Part shown: positions 59,301 through 64,000 of the stretch, in pieces
Numbering within the stretch: position 1 is the stretch's first letter
Layout of the letters: every line of letters starts with the position of its first letter
Assembly (NCBI GenBank): GCA_947359465.1
Contig: OX375879.1
Location: forward strand, 17,756,298 to 17,820,297
Source: Metellina segmentata
Lineage: Eukaryota > Arthropoda > Arachnida > Araneae > Tetragnathidae
Direction: 5' to 3'
DNA length: 64,000 nucleotides
Notes under the pieces: model-generated
Told to the model about the DNA's origin: nothing
Seen by the model: the letters and a program-made list of their open reading frames with translations, nothing else
The model's database searches: none
Position numbers and translations under genes: made by a program

Positions 59301-62300
59301 GCCCCGATGTGGAAAAAAGCTCCTCCAAGATATTTAGTTTAAGGGGCCAATCAAATGAAACAGTCAGGGGTAATCTTTCCACTTGTCAACACATCTTGGG
59401 TCCTAATGGCTATATCAGGACGCGCGTTGTCCACGCAATAGCGACTTGAGAGAGAAGTTCGGGTCGCTTCCGTCGAATGTTTCAACAAGGACAAATCGAA
59501 CAGAGGAGCGCTGTTCGCTACTCGTTGAGAGGCGTCTCCATCTTGCAACAGCCGCTTCGCTTTTGGCAATATCGAATGCTACGCGTCACGTGACACAAGC
59601 TGCTATTGAACATTGTATAACTAACTGATTCTCTCTCGCGTATTTCGATGGATCGTGTTCCCTATATAATAGATGTCCAAATTACCTTTTTCAGGAAACG
59701 TGCAAATTTTCGGAATACGACCTGACTGAAGTCGACAAGGTGAAGACAGGCGACCTGGTGAAGGCGATGGTGGAGCGGATCTCGAAAAGAGCAGGATTCT
59801 CTCTCACCAACGGTAATACGAGTTTCTGTTTCATAAACACAATTGTTTCAGAAACTGATTCAGCTCTAGCACAAGATTGGAAGCAGGTGTATCGAAGCCT
59901 GAACGCCTTTCCGGCACTGCTTTTTTTTACGAGAAATAAATCAGAAAAAATTGTAAAATACCGTTTTATCCTGTTCTTCAACCTTCCCCTCTCCCATGTC
60001 AGAGCGTTCCGGCACTGCTTAATTTACGACTACGCCACTGATTGGAAGGTACTTACGTAATTTTCCGTCGACCATTTTCGACAAACAAAAATTATCGCCG
60101 TGTGATTTAGCCGTTATGAATAAGAGTGACATCACAACATACTCATTAGGTATGTCCACACTTGTTCGCTTTCATTTTCAACTTGCCTTTCAACGTTCAA
60201 TTCAACATGCGTCAACGCATACTTTATTGCATGAGCTTAGAGGCATGCCCTTCACCTGTCCACACTCGTGCCTCACTTCAGTTTCAAGATGGATGAAGAT
60301 GATGCTATTCTGTTCGGACTGTTTCTGAATCAGTGCGGCATAGTTTGTGATCAGGCAAGTAATTAAACGTAGGAAATCAAGGCAAGCGATTTACGTTAAA
60401 ATGTATTATTATTTGTTGGAGCACACATTCAAACGGGATGTTTATATTTTCTTTGATTTATTTCGTTGGAATCGTTTGCACGTGTTTCCAGGTTGCTCGC
60501 AGCAAATAACATCTGAATCTGCTTAAAATCGAAACGATATTTTCCCCGAAAAAGGAGGAAGGCGTGCATTTGCGCCGATGTTTTATTCAATCTCTGGTCA
60601 TAGTACTAATGTATCTCGCATTGGATGCGGCTAACATGTATGCCTTCCTTTGCTAGTTGATTAAATTCTTGTTGTTACGGTTAGACTTGAGTTTACCTTT
60701 CTCCCACCCGCTGATCATTATTAAAATTTAATAATAATTTAAATATTTCCTGTTATTCTTTCGACCAATAGTTGTGGTGATTTAGAGATCATGGGTGCTG
60801 TGGAACTAATAAAAATAAATTCGAAACACAATGTATAAAGTGGTTACAAAGCAGTTGTAAATAATCGTCGTTACCGATTAGCTGCATTTCAATATTTTAC
60901 TGCTGAAATCAGAAGATAAAACCTAACTGTGCATTTCGTTACACGTAAGTACTTATAAATATTTGAGTTAAATGTGAATAATAATATTTGCATATAATCT
61001 ATGCTTATGAACTTAGATGGCTTATAGTTTACAAATAATTATTTTAATAATTAAAGGATAAATAAGTGTTTAAACGAAGTACATTTATCATATTTCTCCT
61101 TGCCAGCTTAAAAATAAATTTGGTTCATATTCACCCTTATACATCTTTAGAACCTGCACCATAACTAAGAAAACTTTAATGGATCCAAAACTATGTTAAT
61201 ATTACACTGGTATAATAAAAAGCTTAATTTGTTAGTTTTTAATTCATTTCTTAAAATATGTTTAATGAATGTCTATACGCAATCAAAAAAAGATTAACTG
61301 ATGTTGTGTTTCAACAAACAATAATTTGAACAGAAATATTTTAAATGCAATCATAGTAAAGTTAAAGGCTATTGTGTTGTTATTTCACAAGGGAAATTTA
61401 ATAAATGCTCTTTACAAGTTTTGAATAAATGACGTTTTTAATTATTTTTTAATTTGATTTAAAATTTATTATTATGTTATTAATTTATTTATTAATCATG
61501 ACGTGTTTAATTTTTTTCGTATAATATTTACAGTTACTCCACAAACACTCATAAGACCTGTAGTCTTCTATAAATTCAAAAGTTTGTTCGTTATATTCAT
61601 GATAACACTAAAAAAAAACCCGAAACACATCGACTTCGGTTCACCAAAACACTGCAAATTGAAAGTTGAAGCGCACAGAGATCCAAGGCTGTTGGAACTT
61701 CTTGGGCTACGCTGTGCGCTATGAAAAACTGCTACTTATGACTCATCTCGGGCATGCCTTGACGCGTGCATCCCTTCTGTTGAGGCATGCGCTGAGGTAT
61801 GTGGAGAGGCATGCGCTTAGCGCAAGCAAAAGCGCACAAGTGTGGACATACCTATAAGATCTTCGCCTCGGTTTTATGTAATTCCGATTAATAGGCATTT
61901 TTGTTTATGCAAAAGATATAAGTTGACTACAATTTAATTGTTTTTTTTTTGCCTCACATTTTGAAAAAAAAATTATTACAATTTGTTACGTACCTTTAAG
62001 GTTGCTAGCACATCTCTTTTAAGAGAAGTGGCTATCCCATTTGTTTCCGGAATTGAAAAACCTCTACGTGATGCGCGATTTTAGAACTTAAATTATCTAA
62101 ACGAGCTGTAATAGAATGTTTTAAAGAGACTTCCAAAAGGGTTTCTTAAATGACCTAAGAACAATACTAGGTCTTAGGAAACAACTAACCAACAACAATT
62201 CTAAAACAAATCTTGAACATAAGAGGTAGCCATAACCATTTCGGTGCAGTTGTATTATAGAGTAGGTTCAATTTGGAATCGGTAGCGGTAATACGCCTGC

Positions 62301-63399
62301 TTTCTTGGTTATTAGCTTTCGGTAACGCAACTTCTTGGAATTGTCATTAAATGTTCACTTTTGCGACAAAGCGTCCCCTGTAAGTTAGGGTTGCCAGAAG
62401 ATGAATATCGGAAAAGAGAACATTTGGTAAAATTATTTTTCAAAAAGAGGACACGAAAAGCACGCATTACAAGTGCATAATTGTTAGACACCTAATAAAA
62501 AGAATAATCTTTGATGAATCTTGCTATATTAACCACTAATTGACAGAAAATCTATTGAACATTATTCTTACGTATTTTGAAAAGAAATAGCAATGCGCGA
62601 ACAAATTTTTTAATGAAAACACTGACTATTCATCATAGTTGAGTTATCTACATCGATTTAATGCTAACAAAAAAGGTGGCTAGGTTAGCAACGCAATTTC
62701 TTTCCAAACTAAAAAAGGCTACGAATTTTCCGTCTTGCTATATTCTTTCTGATATAATAAGAACAATATTTCTTATTCTTATTAATCTAACACGAATCTA
62801 AATTACCATTGGTTATCTATTTGATCTCATAATGAGAAGTTTTAACATGGAGCTCCATATACACTTGATGTTGAACTTTCTATTATACGTTGAAAATATG
62901 CAACCTACCCTTCACAAACTTCCAAATTCATTTAAAAAATGATATTGTCTGTCTTGTGTCTGGCGCAGTTTGGCCAAGTAGAGCCCTTGCGCCATTAAAC
63001 CCCAAAACCAACCAAATCTGGTGAGGTTTACTGGTGAAACGAAATACTGGCAGTTAGGCCACGTTTCTTCACGTTAGACTAGATTCCCATGAATTCTATT
63101 ATCTTAGACTTGATTTTTTAGGTACATTAAAAAAATTTATGCAAAATTAGTTTAAATAAAATGGGTGATACAAATGGCATTAAATATTTTTCAGAGGATA
63201 TCAAGGTCATCTACAGAGCTTGTAATTTCGGATATGCCCTCGGTACTGATGATATTTGGTGTTCGCTCTTCTCAACAGTCGATCTAAAAGTATTGGAATT
63301 TGAAGGAGACATCGATGATTACTACAAGGATGCGTATGGAAATAAAATCAACTACAAGCAACCTTGTCCAGTGGCAAAGTACATAGTCGATTTGTTCAA
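32257..63399 (+). CDS. MINPP1: Multiple inositol polyphosphate phosphatase (MINPP1-like), 8 exons, 3' end outside window
   Basis: The family is a histidine acid phosphatase branch that removes phosphates from inositol polyphosphates (InsP5, InsP6) and from 2,3-bisphosphoglycerate, in the ER lumen or secreted. Hand-joined exons are 32257-32301, 38459-38651, 43524-43661, 46497-46607, 51595-51735, 55989-56062, 59695-59812 and 63195-63399; phases agree at all seven junctions. The product (about 341 residues so far; human protein 487) starts with a basic n-region and a 15-residue hydrophobic core. Next come GTKTAYKE (human GTKTRYED), the CT-RHATRYP phosphatase motif (H92), LRKW, FEYTKKDRTRSTAEAFARG, and the DIWCSLF...DLKVLEF.GDIDDYYKDAYG block (human SPWCDVF...AKVLEYLNDLKQYWKRGYG). 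Sequons at N42, N69 and N80 fit a secreted protein. The distal HAE motif is not in the window. Seven introns of 2.8-6.2 kb are full of transposons. Confidence 0.93.
32455..33455. repeat. 26-bp minisatellite in intron 1, about 38 units
   Basis: Unit close to CAAGTTCCACTTGTTTGTGT plus CGGCTA (26 bp), with occasional 27-bp units containing TTCCCACTTATTTGCG. A higher-order period of about 340 bp (13 units) is evident: 32775-33026 and 33115-33366 are almost identical. Because the unit lacks stops in all forward frames and 26 is not a multiple of 3, the three plus frames (335, 315 and 345 codons) each cycle through the same 26-residue peptide. These are repeat artefacts, not genes. Confidence 0.95.
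33460..33805. other. Intron 1 spacer, nothing recognised
   Basis: No coding or repeat pattern that I can support. The 66-codon frame at 33535-33735 has no recognisable features. Confidence 0.4.
33806..34096 (-). mobile_element. SINE family 1, near full length
   Basis: Tail TTAACGTAGCACTGAAGCAA, ACACAACGGGCTATTGGCGA, CGATCCGGGCTCAATCC; body with GATGACGAGG, CACGCCAGCGTGAAG, CACAACAAATTTAAGGTGC; head with GATGGTCTTTGGATGG, ATTCGAACTGTCC (B box, inverted) and TAGTCCGTTACTCTACC. The head is somewhat diverged. Confidence 0.85.
34100..34975. other. Intron 1 spacer, nothing recognised
   Basis: AT-rich, with two hydrophobic open frames of about 66 codons (34319-34519 and 34653-34853) that lack any recognisable motif. 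Confidence 0.4.
34978..35809 (-). mobile_element. Internally deleted hAT element (~830 bp)
   Basis: Terminal repeats ACTAGGGCAACTTTTTA and the inverse AAAAAGTTGCCCTAGT, with repeated AGTTGCATTT subterminal motifs at both ends. The minus-strand frame 35225-35446 includes VVRLVDDVLNSLNVERKDFA and LLLSDTAHYMTAAGP, matching the LLxSDxAxYM-AG block of hAT transposases. Only about 70 residues of transposase remain. I could not find a convincing 8-bp duplication. Confidence 0.75.
35990..36440 (-). pseudogene. Tc1-like transposase, C-terminal part
   Basis: The minus strand reads LVPGQLNADAYMNILG-like sequence near 36400 in broken frames, then frame 35990-36238: RLPWPAHSLDLYLLEHLRDA, followed by ELATFLKQKWTQIPIAVCEN, SMSRRVARVIATRGGPTSY and a stop. 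The SPDLxPIEHLWD block has decayed to SLDLYLLEHLRD, but the Glu is kept. The DNAP-H block with the second Asp is lost. Confidence 0.85.
36485..36765 (+). mobile_element. SINE family 1
   Basis: AATTAGCAACCTTGGGTTC, B-box region GAGTTCGAAACTCC, ATATCTGTCGTGACTTC, CCTTACGTTGGCGTAG, then TTGCCATTAGCCTGTTGTG and the GTGCGACGTTAATT end. The first part of the head is missing or diverged. Confidence 0.82.
36963..38412 (-). mobile_element. SINE family 1, split by a 1.2-kb TTAA element
   Basis: The tail half lies at 36963-37144 (GGAGCAACACAACGAGCTAT, GGTTCGGGATCAGTCC, GCCACGACAGATTTAA). The head half resumes at 38343-38412 (CACCGCGTACTCGATAGTC, CTTCCAACTGGGCTACAGC). Reading across the insert restores the normal SINE order. 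The SINE ends about 46 bp before exon 2. Confidence 0.82.
37145..38342. mobile_element. TTAA-flanked non-autonomous element (1,198 bp)
   Basis: Perfect 16-bp inverted ends GGCTACACAGTACCCT, with TTAA duplicated at 37141-37144 and 38343-38346. TTAA targets are typical of piggyBac-type elements, although the ends do not begin with the usual CCY. The interior is very AT-rich, with no coding capacity and an internal inverted pair around TTAGTATGGATTTAG / AATTCCATACTAACTTTT. Confidence 0.85.
38459..38651 (+). CDS. MINPP1: MINPP1-like exon 2
   Basis: Acceptor TTCTCTCACTAG|GTG and donor GACA|GTAAGC. It encodes the rest of the hydrophobic segment (VCVLVVILFLNLEG), a cysteine pair (VSC...TRC) and DNPDPYRHYGTKTAYKEA, which matches the SPYFGTKTRYED start of the mature human enzyme. 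Sequons NDT and NTT. It ends with one base of a split Asn codon. Confidence 0.9.
38660..38955. other. Start of intron 2, nothing recognised
   Basis: No repeat or coding pattern beyond a T run at 38896-38908. Confidence 0.4.
38960..39290 (-). pseudogene. Mariner transposase, N-terminal fragment
   Basis: On the minus strand from about 39213: MAETKEHFRPKMLF, then pieces like KGKGAMDDSTCHKWFGKF in shifted frames. These correspond to the KEHIRHCLLFEFxxG...GxGAVxxxTCxRWFxKFR helix-turn-helix region of mariner transposases. The 5' leader at 39225-39290 (inverse of GGAATTTCAGCGAGTACTT) matches the leader of the mariner entering at 63738. Confidence 0.7.
39419..39761 (-). mobile_element. Non-autonomous Helitron, complete copy (343 bp)
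   Basis: On the minus strand it begins TCTATAGTATATATT after a host A (39762) and ends with GAGCAAAGCCAGGTTATACA then GCTAG before a host T. TC start, CTAG end and A^T insertion are the Helitron rules. Truncated copies lie at 14355-14636 and about 49690-49845. It contains TTTTAAAATTGGGGCTTCG and TGTAGATTTGTATAGAGAA in plus orientation. No coding capacity. Confidence 0.78.
39847..40050. mobile_element. TTAA palindrome-rich MITE, copy 2 (204 bp)
   Basis: Same family as 27290-27416, in inverse orientation. TTAA at 39843-39846; right flank TTAG. Palindromes: GACGAGGTACCTCGTC (39902-39917) and GACGAGATATCTCGTC (40019-40034), both perfect, plus two half-decayed ones ending ATCTCGTC and ACCTCGTC at about 39951 and 39991. 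Confidence 0.78.
40664..40850 (-). pseudogene. Mariner end with C-terminal transposase scrap
   Basis: A TIR-like TACAAGGGTTATTCAAATGA followed on the minus strand by degraded pieces such as WDRYAQGLWCILNKVFIYT, resembling the RWDKCI...GDYVE tail of mariner transposases. Only the terminal part is present. Confidence 0.5.
41967..42532. mobile_element. hAT MITE with CAGG(G/C)-TCGAAATA ends (566 bp)
   Basis: Starts CAGGCGTCGAAATAG and ends TATTTCGAGCCCTG. Flanks ATCTAGGC (41959-41966) and ATCTAGAC (42533-42540) match at 7 of 8 bases. Subterminal GTGCACC motifs recur on both sides (TGTGCACCTAAG, GGTGCACAGG; CGTGCACCTAG, CGTGCACCTGTGCACC). No coding sequence. Confidence 0.85.
42790..43340. other. 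Intron 2 spacer, nothing recognised
   Basis: No pattern that I can support. Confidence 0.4.
43344..43375 (+). repeat. SINE family 1 tail scrap
   Basis: CCGTTGTGTTGTTCCAGTAT followed by GACATTAATTA equals the last 30 bp of the SINE. Confidence 0.65.
43524..43661 (+). CDS. MINPP1: MINPP1-like exon 3 (catalytic motif)
   Basis: Acceptor TTCCTTTCAG|AT, donor AAAG|GTAGGT. Encodes (N)CTAKVFYLFSRHATRYPD, then KNEIKEMIKTLPVIRERIIN and AAYRLSK. Human MINPP1 reads CTPVQLVALIRHGTRYPT here. His in RHxxRxP is the residue phosphorylated during catalysis in the family; the two Arg bind phosphate. The usual Gly is Ala. Confidence 0.95.
44066..44585. repeat. 41-bp minisatellite in intron 3, about 12 units
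   Basis: Unit close to GATTCTATCGCTCCTTTCCT followed by TAGAATAGAATCCTTTGGAAA. Units differ by several substitutions each and one contains an insertion near 44365-44385. It starts right after the stop of an unremarkable frame at 43888-44070. Confidence 0.92.
44594..44644. repeat. 23-bp perfect hairpin beside the minisatellite
   Basis: The left arm begins GGTTAAAATTGGATAGAAG, the loop is GCAGG (44617-44621) and the right arm ends CTATCCAATTTTAACC. Arms are perfectly complementary. Two more (A)ATTTTAACC repeats follow, and GGGTTAAAAT at 44664 is inverted again. Confidence 0.85.
45036..46444 (+). mobile_element. Tc1-like transposon, nearly complete (1,409 bp)
   Basis: Inverted ends CACTCTATAACAAAAAAA and CGACGCACCAAGAAGAA (38 bp or so), TA on both sides (45034-45035, 46445-46446). 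Both ends and the full transposase length are present, so the copy is recent compared with its neighbours. It sits in intron 3; its right end is 52 bp before the exon 4 start at 46497, so the branch point or polypyrimidine tract of exon 4 lies in a very short residual segment. Confidence 0.93.
45280..46297 (+). pseudogene. Tc1-like transposase, one frameshift and one nonsense codon
   Basis: Frame 1 (45280-45768): SEFERRRIIRLKEAGWANRR and a helix-turn-helix, a GRPR-like GSGRRRATT, then RLRERNLRSYRPL and WGRMVFSDESRFQL with the first catalytic Asp. One base shift at about 45766 leads to frame 2 (from within 45713-46126): DPAFTIPRHTGPEQGVMVWG, RQDNAKPHTA (second Asp) and SPDLSPIEHV (catalytic Glu). 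There TGA replaces the expected Trp codon, after which MMGRRLHPV to QARGGSTPY and the normal stop follow. All three DDE residues survive, so only two lesions separate it from an intact reading frame. Confidence 0.93.
46497..46607 (+). CDS. MINPP1: MINPP1-like exon 4
   Basis: Acceptor CTTAAAACAG|CT and donor CTAG|GTAATG. Encodes AQLCEEDLAKLRKWTLTLVP and EDDKRLSVTGEIEAEEL, corresponding to the LAALADWPLWY..GQLVEKGRQDMRQLA helix region of the human enzyme. Split codons at both ends agree with exons 3 and 5. Confidence 0.9.
46684..46944 (-). pseudogene. hAT end with a short coding scrap
   Basis: CAGAGGTTCCCAAATTGTGC at 46684 is a hAT terminal repeat. The minus-strand frame reads TLAINDILVSLSLSKQGSSK and YDLIFEYLNHLAEHKYFEPS before a proline-glycine stretch created by C13-GGA-G10 at 46741-46770. 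No target duplication found. 46950-47490 shows only a second lone hAT-type end (CAGTGGTTCTTAAATTGG at 47416). Confidence 0.5.
47490..48919 (-). pseudogene. Degenerate hAT element (ZBED-like transposase)
   Basis: The minus strand reads, from 48451, VPLISCIKASLAKITPIHDI and LLCKVSLFDPRLKKLYKS, then from 47968 LTVVESSVLSGRLVSALNFA and VSDGTSRLTTQHITERVFM, the C-terminal hAT dimerisation block (V-SS-ERLFS-AG--VSD-R-RL). The right end carries CCGGTTTAACCGGTCGGTTA then TTGACATCCCTA; the left has TTTAACCGACTTATAACGGG and GGTTATAACTG shared in inverse. Many stops. Confidence 0.72.
49090..49265 (-). repeat. Degraded Helitron 3' end
   Basis: CCTAGCCCCTGCTTGG at 49092, then CCCGCTAACCCCCGGTGATT, GCTACG and TTTGAGAAGCAAACAAAATG recall the 26.1 and 4.3 kb Helitron ends on the minus strand, with rearrangements. 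Confidence 0.45.
49380..49480. repeat. Harbinger-type MITE fragment
   Basis: GTATCGATCTATTGTAAAAT, TTCCGCAGATTTCAAATCCG and ATCTTTAACAATCGA match 31133-31207 of the complete MITE. Confidence 0.65.
49690..49845 (-). repeat. Helitron fragment, family of 39419-39761
   Basis: GGACTGCCTGTGTGCCC, ATTGTAAGTGCCATAGAT and a terminal TAGTAGTAGAGAT follow the order of the 14.4 and 39.6 kb copies with an internal deletion. Confidence 0.45.
49850..50340. other. Intron 4 spacer, nothing recognised
   Basis: The 72-codon frame 49880-50098 has no recognisable motif. No repeat identified. Confidence 0.4.
50345..50953. mobile_element. 609-bp TIR element rich in TGCANATTACCTAGG motifs
   Basis: TATATGTTACCGCT at the left and AGCGGTAACATATA at the right are perfect inverse ends. 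Inside, TAATGTGCACATTA-type palindromes occur near 50374 and 50469, with TAATNTGCANATTA variants joined by CCTAGG or CTAGA at 50797-50845 and 50883-50911. The duplicated site is probably TA. No coding sequence; family unknown. Confidence 0.68.
50955..51590. other. Intron 4 end; possible Helitron 5' start
   Basis: At about 51219 ATCTATAGTATAAATGGTGG resembles the TCTATA 5' start of the 39.4-39.8 kb Helitron, in plus orientation, but nothing further matches. Otherwise AT-rich and featureless. Confidence 0.3.
51595..51735 (+). CDS. MINPP1: MINPP1-like exon 5
   Basis: Acceptor TTCATTCAG|CT, donor CAGT|GTAAGT. Encodes AGRLKERFPSILNQPYSPEK and FIFEYTKKDRTRSTAEAFAR then GLFDYEQ, matching human ALRLASLFP...[22 protein letters not shown]. 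The KKDRTRST segment occupies the place of SKHRCMDSS, part of the phosphate-binding site (conserved Arg). Confidence 0.93.
51826..52097 (+). mobile_element. SINE family 1, 90 bp after exon 5
   Basis: GGAACCGGAGGGTTCTGAGT, TTCGAATCCAACCAAAG (B box), GTCGTGTAAAAGG, GCTCAGGTGTGGCTTCGTCA and GTGTTGCTCCAGTGTGACGT. The first 20 bp of the head are missing. Confidence 0.85.
52202..52475 (+). mobile_element. SINE family 1
   Basis: GTAGCCCGGTTGGAAGAGAA, ACGGATTAGCAAGCACAGG, TTGCGAGTTCGAAACTCG, AGACCGTCGTGTACAAAG, then CCAATAGCCCGTTGTATTG and a tail cut at TTCCAGTCCAGG. 52480-53230 has a basic 105-codon frame (52535-52852, MTSPAEGQKSFDRKFRKSLK) that I do not recognise. Confidence 0.83.
53239..53787 (-). 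pseudogene. Possible P-element/THAP9-like transposase C-terminal fragment
   Basis: A 182-residue minus-strand frame includes LVTYLAGYCCHSVVKTTKCE, then CSGNLV, a KYPAVNAVYVIMHNFIVLQK helix and a basic C-terminus. The Y-(I/L)AGY-x6-K-x-K-C-x2-C arrangement near the end resembles the C-terminal zinc-like part of P-element-type (THAP9) transposases. No catalytic part is present. It is also compatible with another DNA transposon family. Confidence 0.4.
53790..54360. other. Intron 5 spacer, nothing recognised
   Basis: No pattern that I can support. Confidence 0.35.
54363..54468. repeat. 38-bp tandem repeat, about 3 units
   Basis: Each unit reads roughly TAAT(T)AATGTGCAAACGATA then ATACGGAAATATAACAA. 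Confidence 0.8.
54809..54855. repeat. 18-bp perfect hairpin formed by GGGCAAAGTTACC ends
   Basis: CTGGTGGGCAAAGTTACC and its exact inverse are separated by 11 bases. A further TTACTTTGCCCA lies at 54649. It looks like two transposon ends facing each other. Confidence 0.82.
54838..55520 (-). pseudogene. Pogo/jerky-like element with C-terminal coding scrap
   Basis: Ends GGTAACTTTGCCCACCAG (54838) and CATGGGGTAACATAGCCCAT (about 55500) are inverse-related. The minus strand reads LQAGDFVVVKLLKNKLRS near 55360-55300, then the frame 55258-54998: MEVSYLRTKDKGNPFTFPEK, VDEPSISLTDVVFKTPSP. The GDFVVVK...EVSFLR...F.FPE.D....DIV pattern is the usual C-terminal region of pogo/jerky-type transposons in arthropods. 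Confidence 0.65.
55989..56062 (+). CDS. MINPP1: MINPP1-like exon 6
   Basis: Acceptor TGTGTTGCAG|AT, donor TTTCAG|GTAATT, phase 0 at the end. Encodes (Y)NRIDFNNKTNDEVLTFHKSC and KAFQ, matching the NDKLMRFFDHCEKF stretch of human MINPP1 including the Cys. About 15 residues of the human loop before it are absent. Confidence 0.88.
56063..57325. other. Intron 6 spacer with (CA)n
   Basis: A (CA)n microsatellite lies at about 56430-56452, and dispersed ACACAGACACAAA repeats at 56740-56840. Nothing else recognised. Confidence 0.6.
57331..57630 (-). mobile_element. SINE family 1, near full length
   Basis: Tail TTAATGTCGCACTGGAGG, CGGGCTATTGACGGCGGTCC; body CATGCCAACATGAAGACAG; head CGGCGGTCTTTGGTTGAATC, GCTAATCCGCTAATCTTCC, AACTGGGCTAAGCGGCC. 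The B-box segment is altered. Confidence 0.85.
58252..58545 (+). mobile_element. SINE family 1, near full length
   Basis: GTAACCCGATCGATAGAGTA, ACGGGTTAGCAATTGGAGG, TGTGTTCGAATCCAACC, TTAAATCTGACTTGGAC, CACATTGGCGTAGTGTGG, ACGGACCGTCACCAATAGC and GATGCGACGTTAATTAAG. 57635-58250 to its left shows nothing recognised. Confidence 0.86.
58550..59690. other. Intron 6 end, CpG-richer unassigned stretch
   Basis: No recognised gene. 59200-59640 is less AT-rich and has several overlapping short frames on both strands (for example 59237-59449 and 59351-59569) without motifs. It may be part of an unidentified element. Confidence 0.35.
59695..59812 (+). CDS. MINPP1: MINPP1-like exon 7
   Basis: Acceptor CCTTTTTCAG|GAA and donor AACG|GTAATA. 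Encodes ETCKFSEYDLTEVDKVKTGD then LVKAMVERISKRAGFSLTN, the helix-rich segment (human ...[24 protein letters not shown]). The KTG is shared. Confidence 0.9.
60149..61852. mobile_element. Harbinger-like element in intron 7 (~1.7 kb)
   Basis: GGTATGTCCACACTTGTTCG at the left; the inverse CAAGTGTGGACATACC at the right, preceded by AGCGCAAGCAAAAGCGCA. The left flank is TTA, the right TAT, compatible with a worn TTA/TA duplication. A plus-strand ATGGATGAAGATGATGCTAT near 60290 reads MDEDDAILFGLFL, similar to the start of some Harbinger transposases; the rest is lost. GCATGC-rich subterminal motifs occur on both sides. Confidence 0.68.
61860..62935. other. Intron 7 spacer, nothing recognised
   Basis: AT-rich, no pattern that I can support. 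Confidence 0.4.
62940..63015 (+). repeat. SINE-like fragment, family 3
   Basis: GTCTGGCGCAGTTTGGCC and CCCTTGCGCCATTAAACC are the inverse of the 10.69 kb copy. Confidence 0.5.
63195..63399 (+). CDS. MINPP1: MINPP1-like exon 8 (last exon in window)
   Basis: Acceptor ATATTTTTCAG|AG and donor TTCAA|GTAAGA, ending in phase 2. Encodes EDIKVIYRACNFGYALGTDD, IWCSLFSTVDLKVLEFEGDI, DDYYKDAYGNKINYKQPCPV and AKYIVDLF. The human counterpart is [26 protein letters not shown] and onwards; W-C, VLE(Y/F), (G/R)YG and the spaced Cys are kept. The longer 63161 ATG frame begins inside the intron and is not used. Downstream exons, with the HAE motif and any ER-retention tail, are outside the window. Confidence 0.96.
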
Positions 63400-63737
63400 G
63401 TAAGAATTTAGAATTACATCCTGACTCCAATCTGGAATTTTGTCAAAAGACATTAAATCAAAAGCGATTTTCAAACGTAACGGTTATCAAAGGTTTTTTA
63501 TGAGGCATTATTTGTCAAGCTAAATATAGGTGGCGGTAGTGTTTCTATGGCGATACATGTTTCCTATATGCATTCTGAACGTGACATCAGTTTACTTGTT
63601 TTTCGAATACGATTTCAGCGCCCCCTTCCCCTTAATCAACAACAGTTCCAAAGAATAAATTGCGAATTGTAAAAAATGGTGGACATGGCACCAATTAGAG
63701 ATTAAAAGTCAAGCGTTACCAAAAAGAAAATAAACTA

Positions 63738-64000
63738 GTGGGTTGATGCAAAAGTTCTTCCCCGTTATGGCGCTAGATGGCAAAACCGAATTTTTTACTC
63801 TACGTATAGTAAAGGTTCGATGTTGTTTGAAAAAAGGAATTTTAGCGAGTACTTGGGAAACAAATTGTGTTATTAGGTTATGGTTTTAAAATTTGTTAAT
63901 CATTAAAAATGTAAGAAAACTAGGAGCATTTTTGAGCGTCAAAATAAAATATTCTCATTGCTTTTTATGAAGTTTGTACGCAGTTTGATATCACACACAC
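63738..64000 (+). mobile_element. Mariner element entering at the right edge
   Basis: After a TA at 63736-63737 comes GTGGGTTGATGCAAAAGTTC, a mariner-type terminal repeat, then a leader with GGAATTTTAGCGAGTACTTG that also occurs (inverted) at 39230-39290 before a recognisable mariner N-terminus. Transposase-like sequence begins only near the window edge and cannot be judged. Confidence 0.65.

Noticed and set aside
63161..63403. 80-codon frame taken as an independent small gene
   Set aside because: It is exon 8 of the MINPP1-like gene with intron sequence at its start; the true exon begins after the AG at 63194.

Overview
The window looks like an AT-rich, intron-rich animal nuclear genome, most likely an arthropod. 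I lean towards an arachnid, but nothing here proves it. There are no operons, ribosome-binding sites or bacterial-type genes. Most long open frames are broken transposon genes or chance.

One host gene is recognisable. It is a secreted or ER-lumen histidine phosphatase of the multiple inositol polyphosphate phosphatase family (MINPP1-like) on the + strand, from the start codon at 32257 to the end of exon 8 at 63399, continuing past the right edge. I assembled eight exons by hand (15, 64, 46, 37, 47, 25, 39 and 68 residues, rounded at split codons). Every junction has AG/GT sites and compatible phases, giving about 341 residues that follow human MINPP1 from the signal sequence to the middle of the phosphatase fold. 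The catalytic motif reads RHATRYP where human MINPP1 has RHGTRYP. The distal HAE motif lies outside the window.

Positions 1-32256 are intergenic and packed with decayed mobile elements: hAT pseudogenes (5.2, 12-14 and 28.5-30.5 kb), two copies of a 538-543 bp hAT-type MITE with 8-bp target duplications (7.4 and 10.9 kb), mariner and pogo remnants (15.9-17.1 and 18.9-19.4 kb), tRNA-derived SINEs, and a degraded autonomous Helitron (20.8-27.2 kb). The Helitron helicase is split by a second, non-autonomous Helitron at 24610-26162 whose removal restores the reading frame exactly. Its 3' region in turn carries a 220-bp MITE.

Positions 32257-64000 are mostly MINPP1 introns and hold the same kinds of element: a 26-bp minisatellite with 340-bp higher-order structure (32.5-33.5 kb), a 41-bp minisatellite (44.1-44.6 kb), a nearly complete Tc1-like element ending 52 bp before exon 4, a TTAA-flanked element splitting a SINE just before exon 2, hAT, pogo and P-element-like fragments, a Harbinger-like element in intron 7 and a mariner entering at the right edge.

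The most unusual recurrent signal is in the Helitron 3' ends. They carry short hairpins with different stems but the same core, GC-GNA-GC. This is the known extra-stable DNA mini-hairpin type and could act on the single-stranded transposition intermediate.
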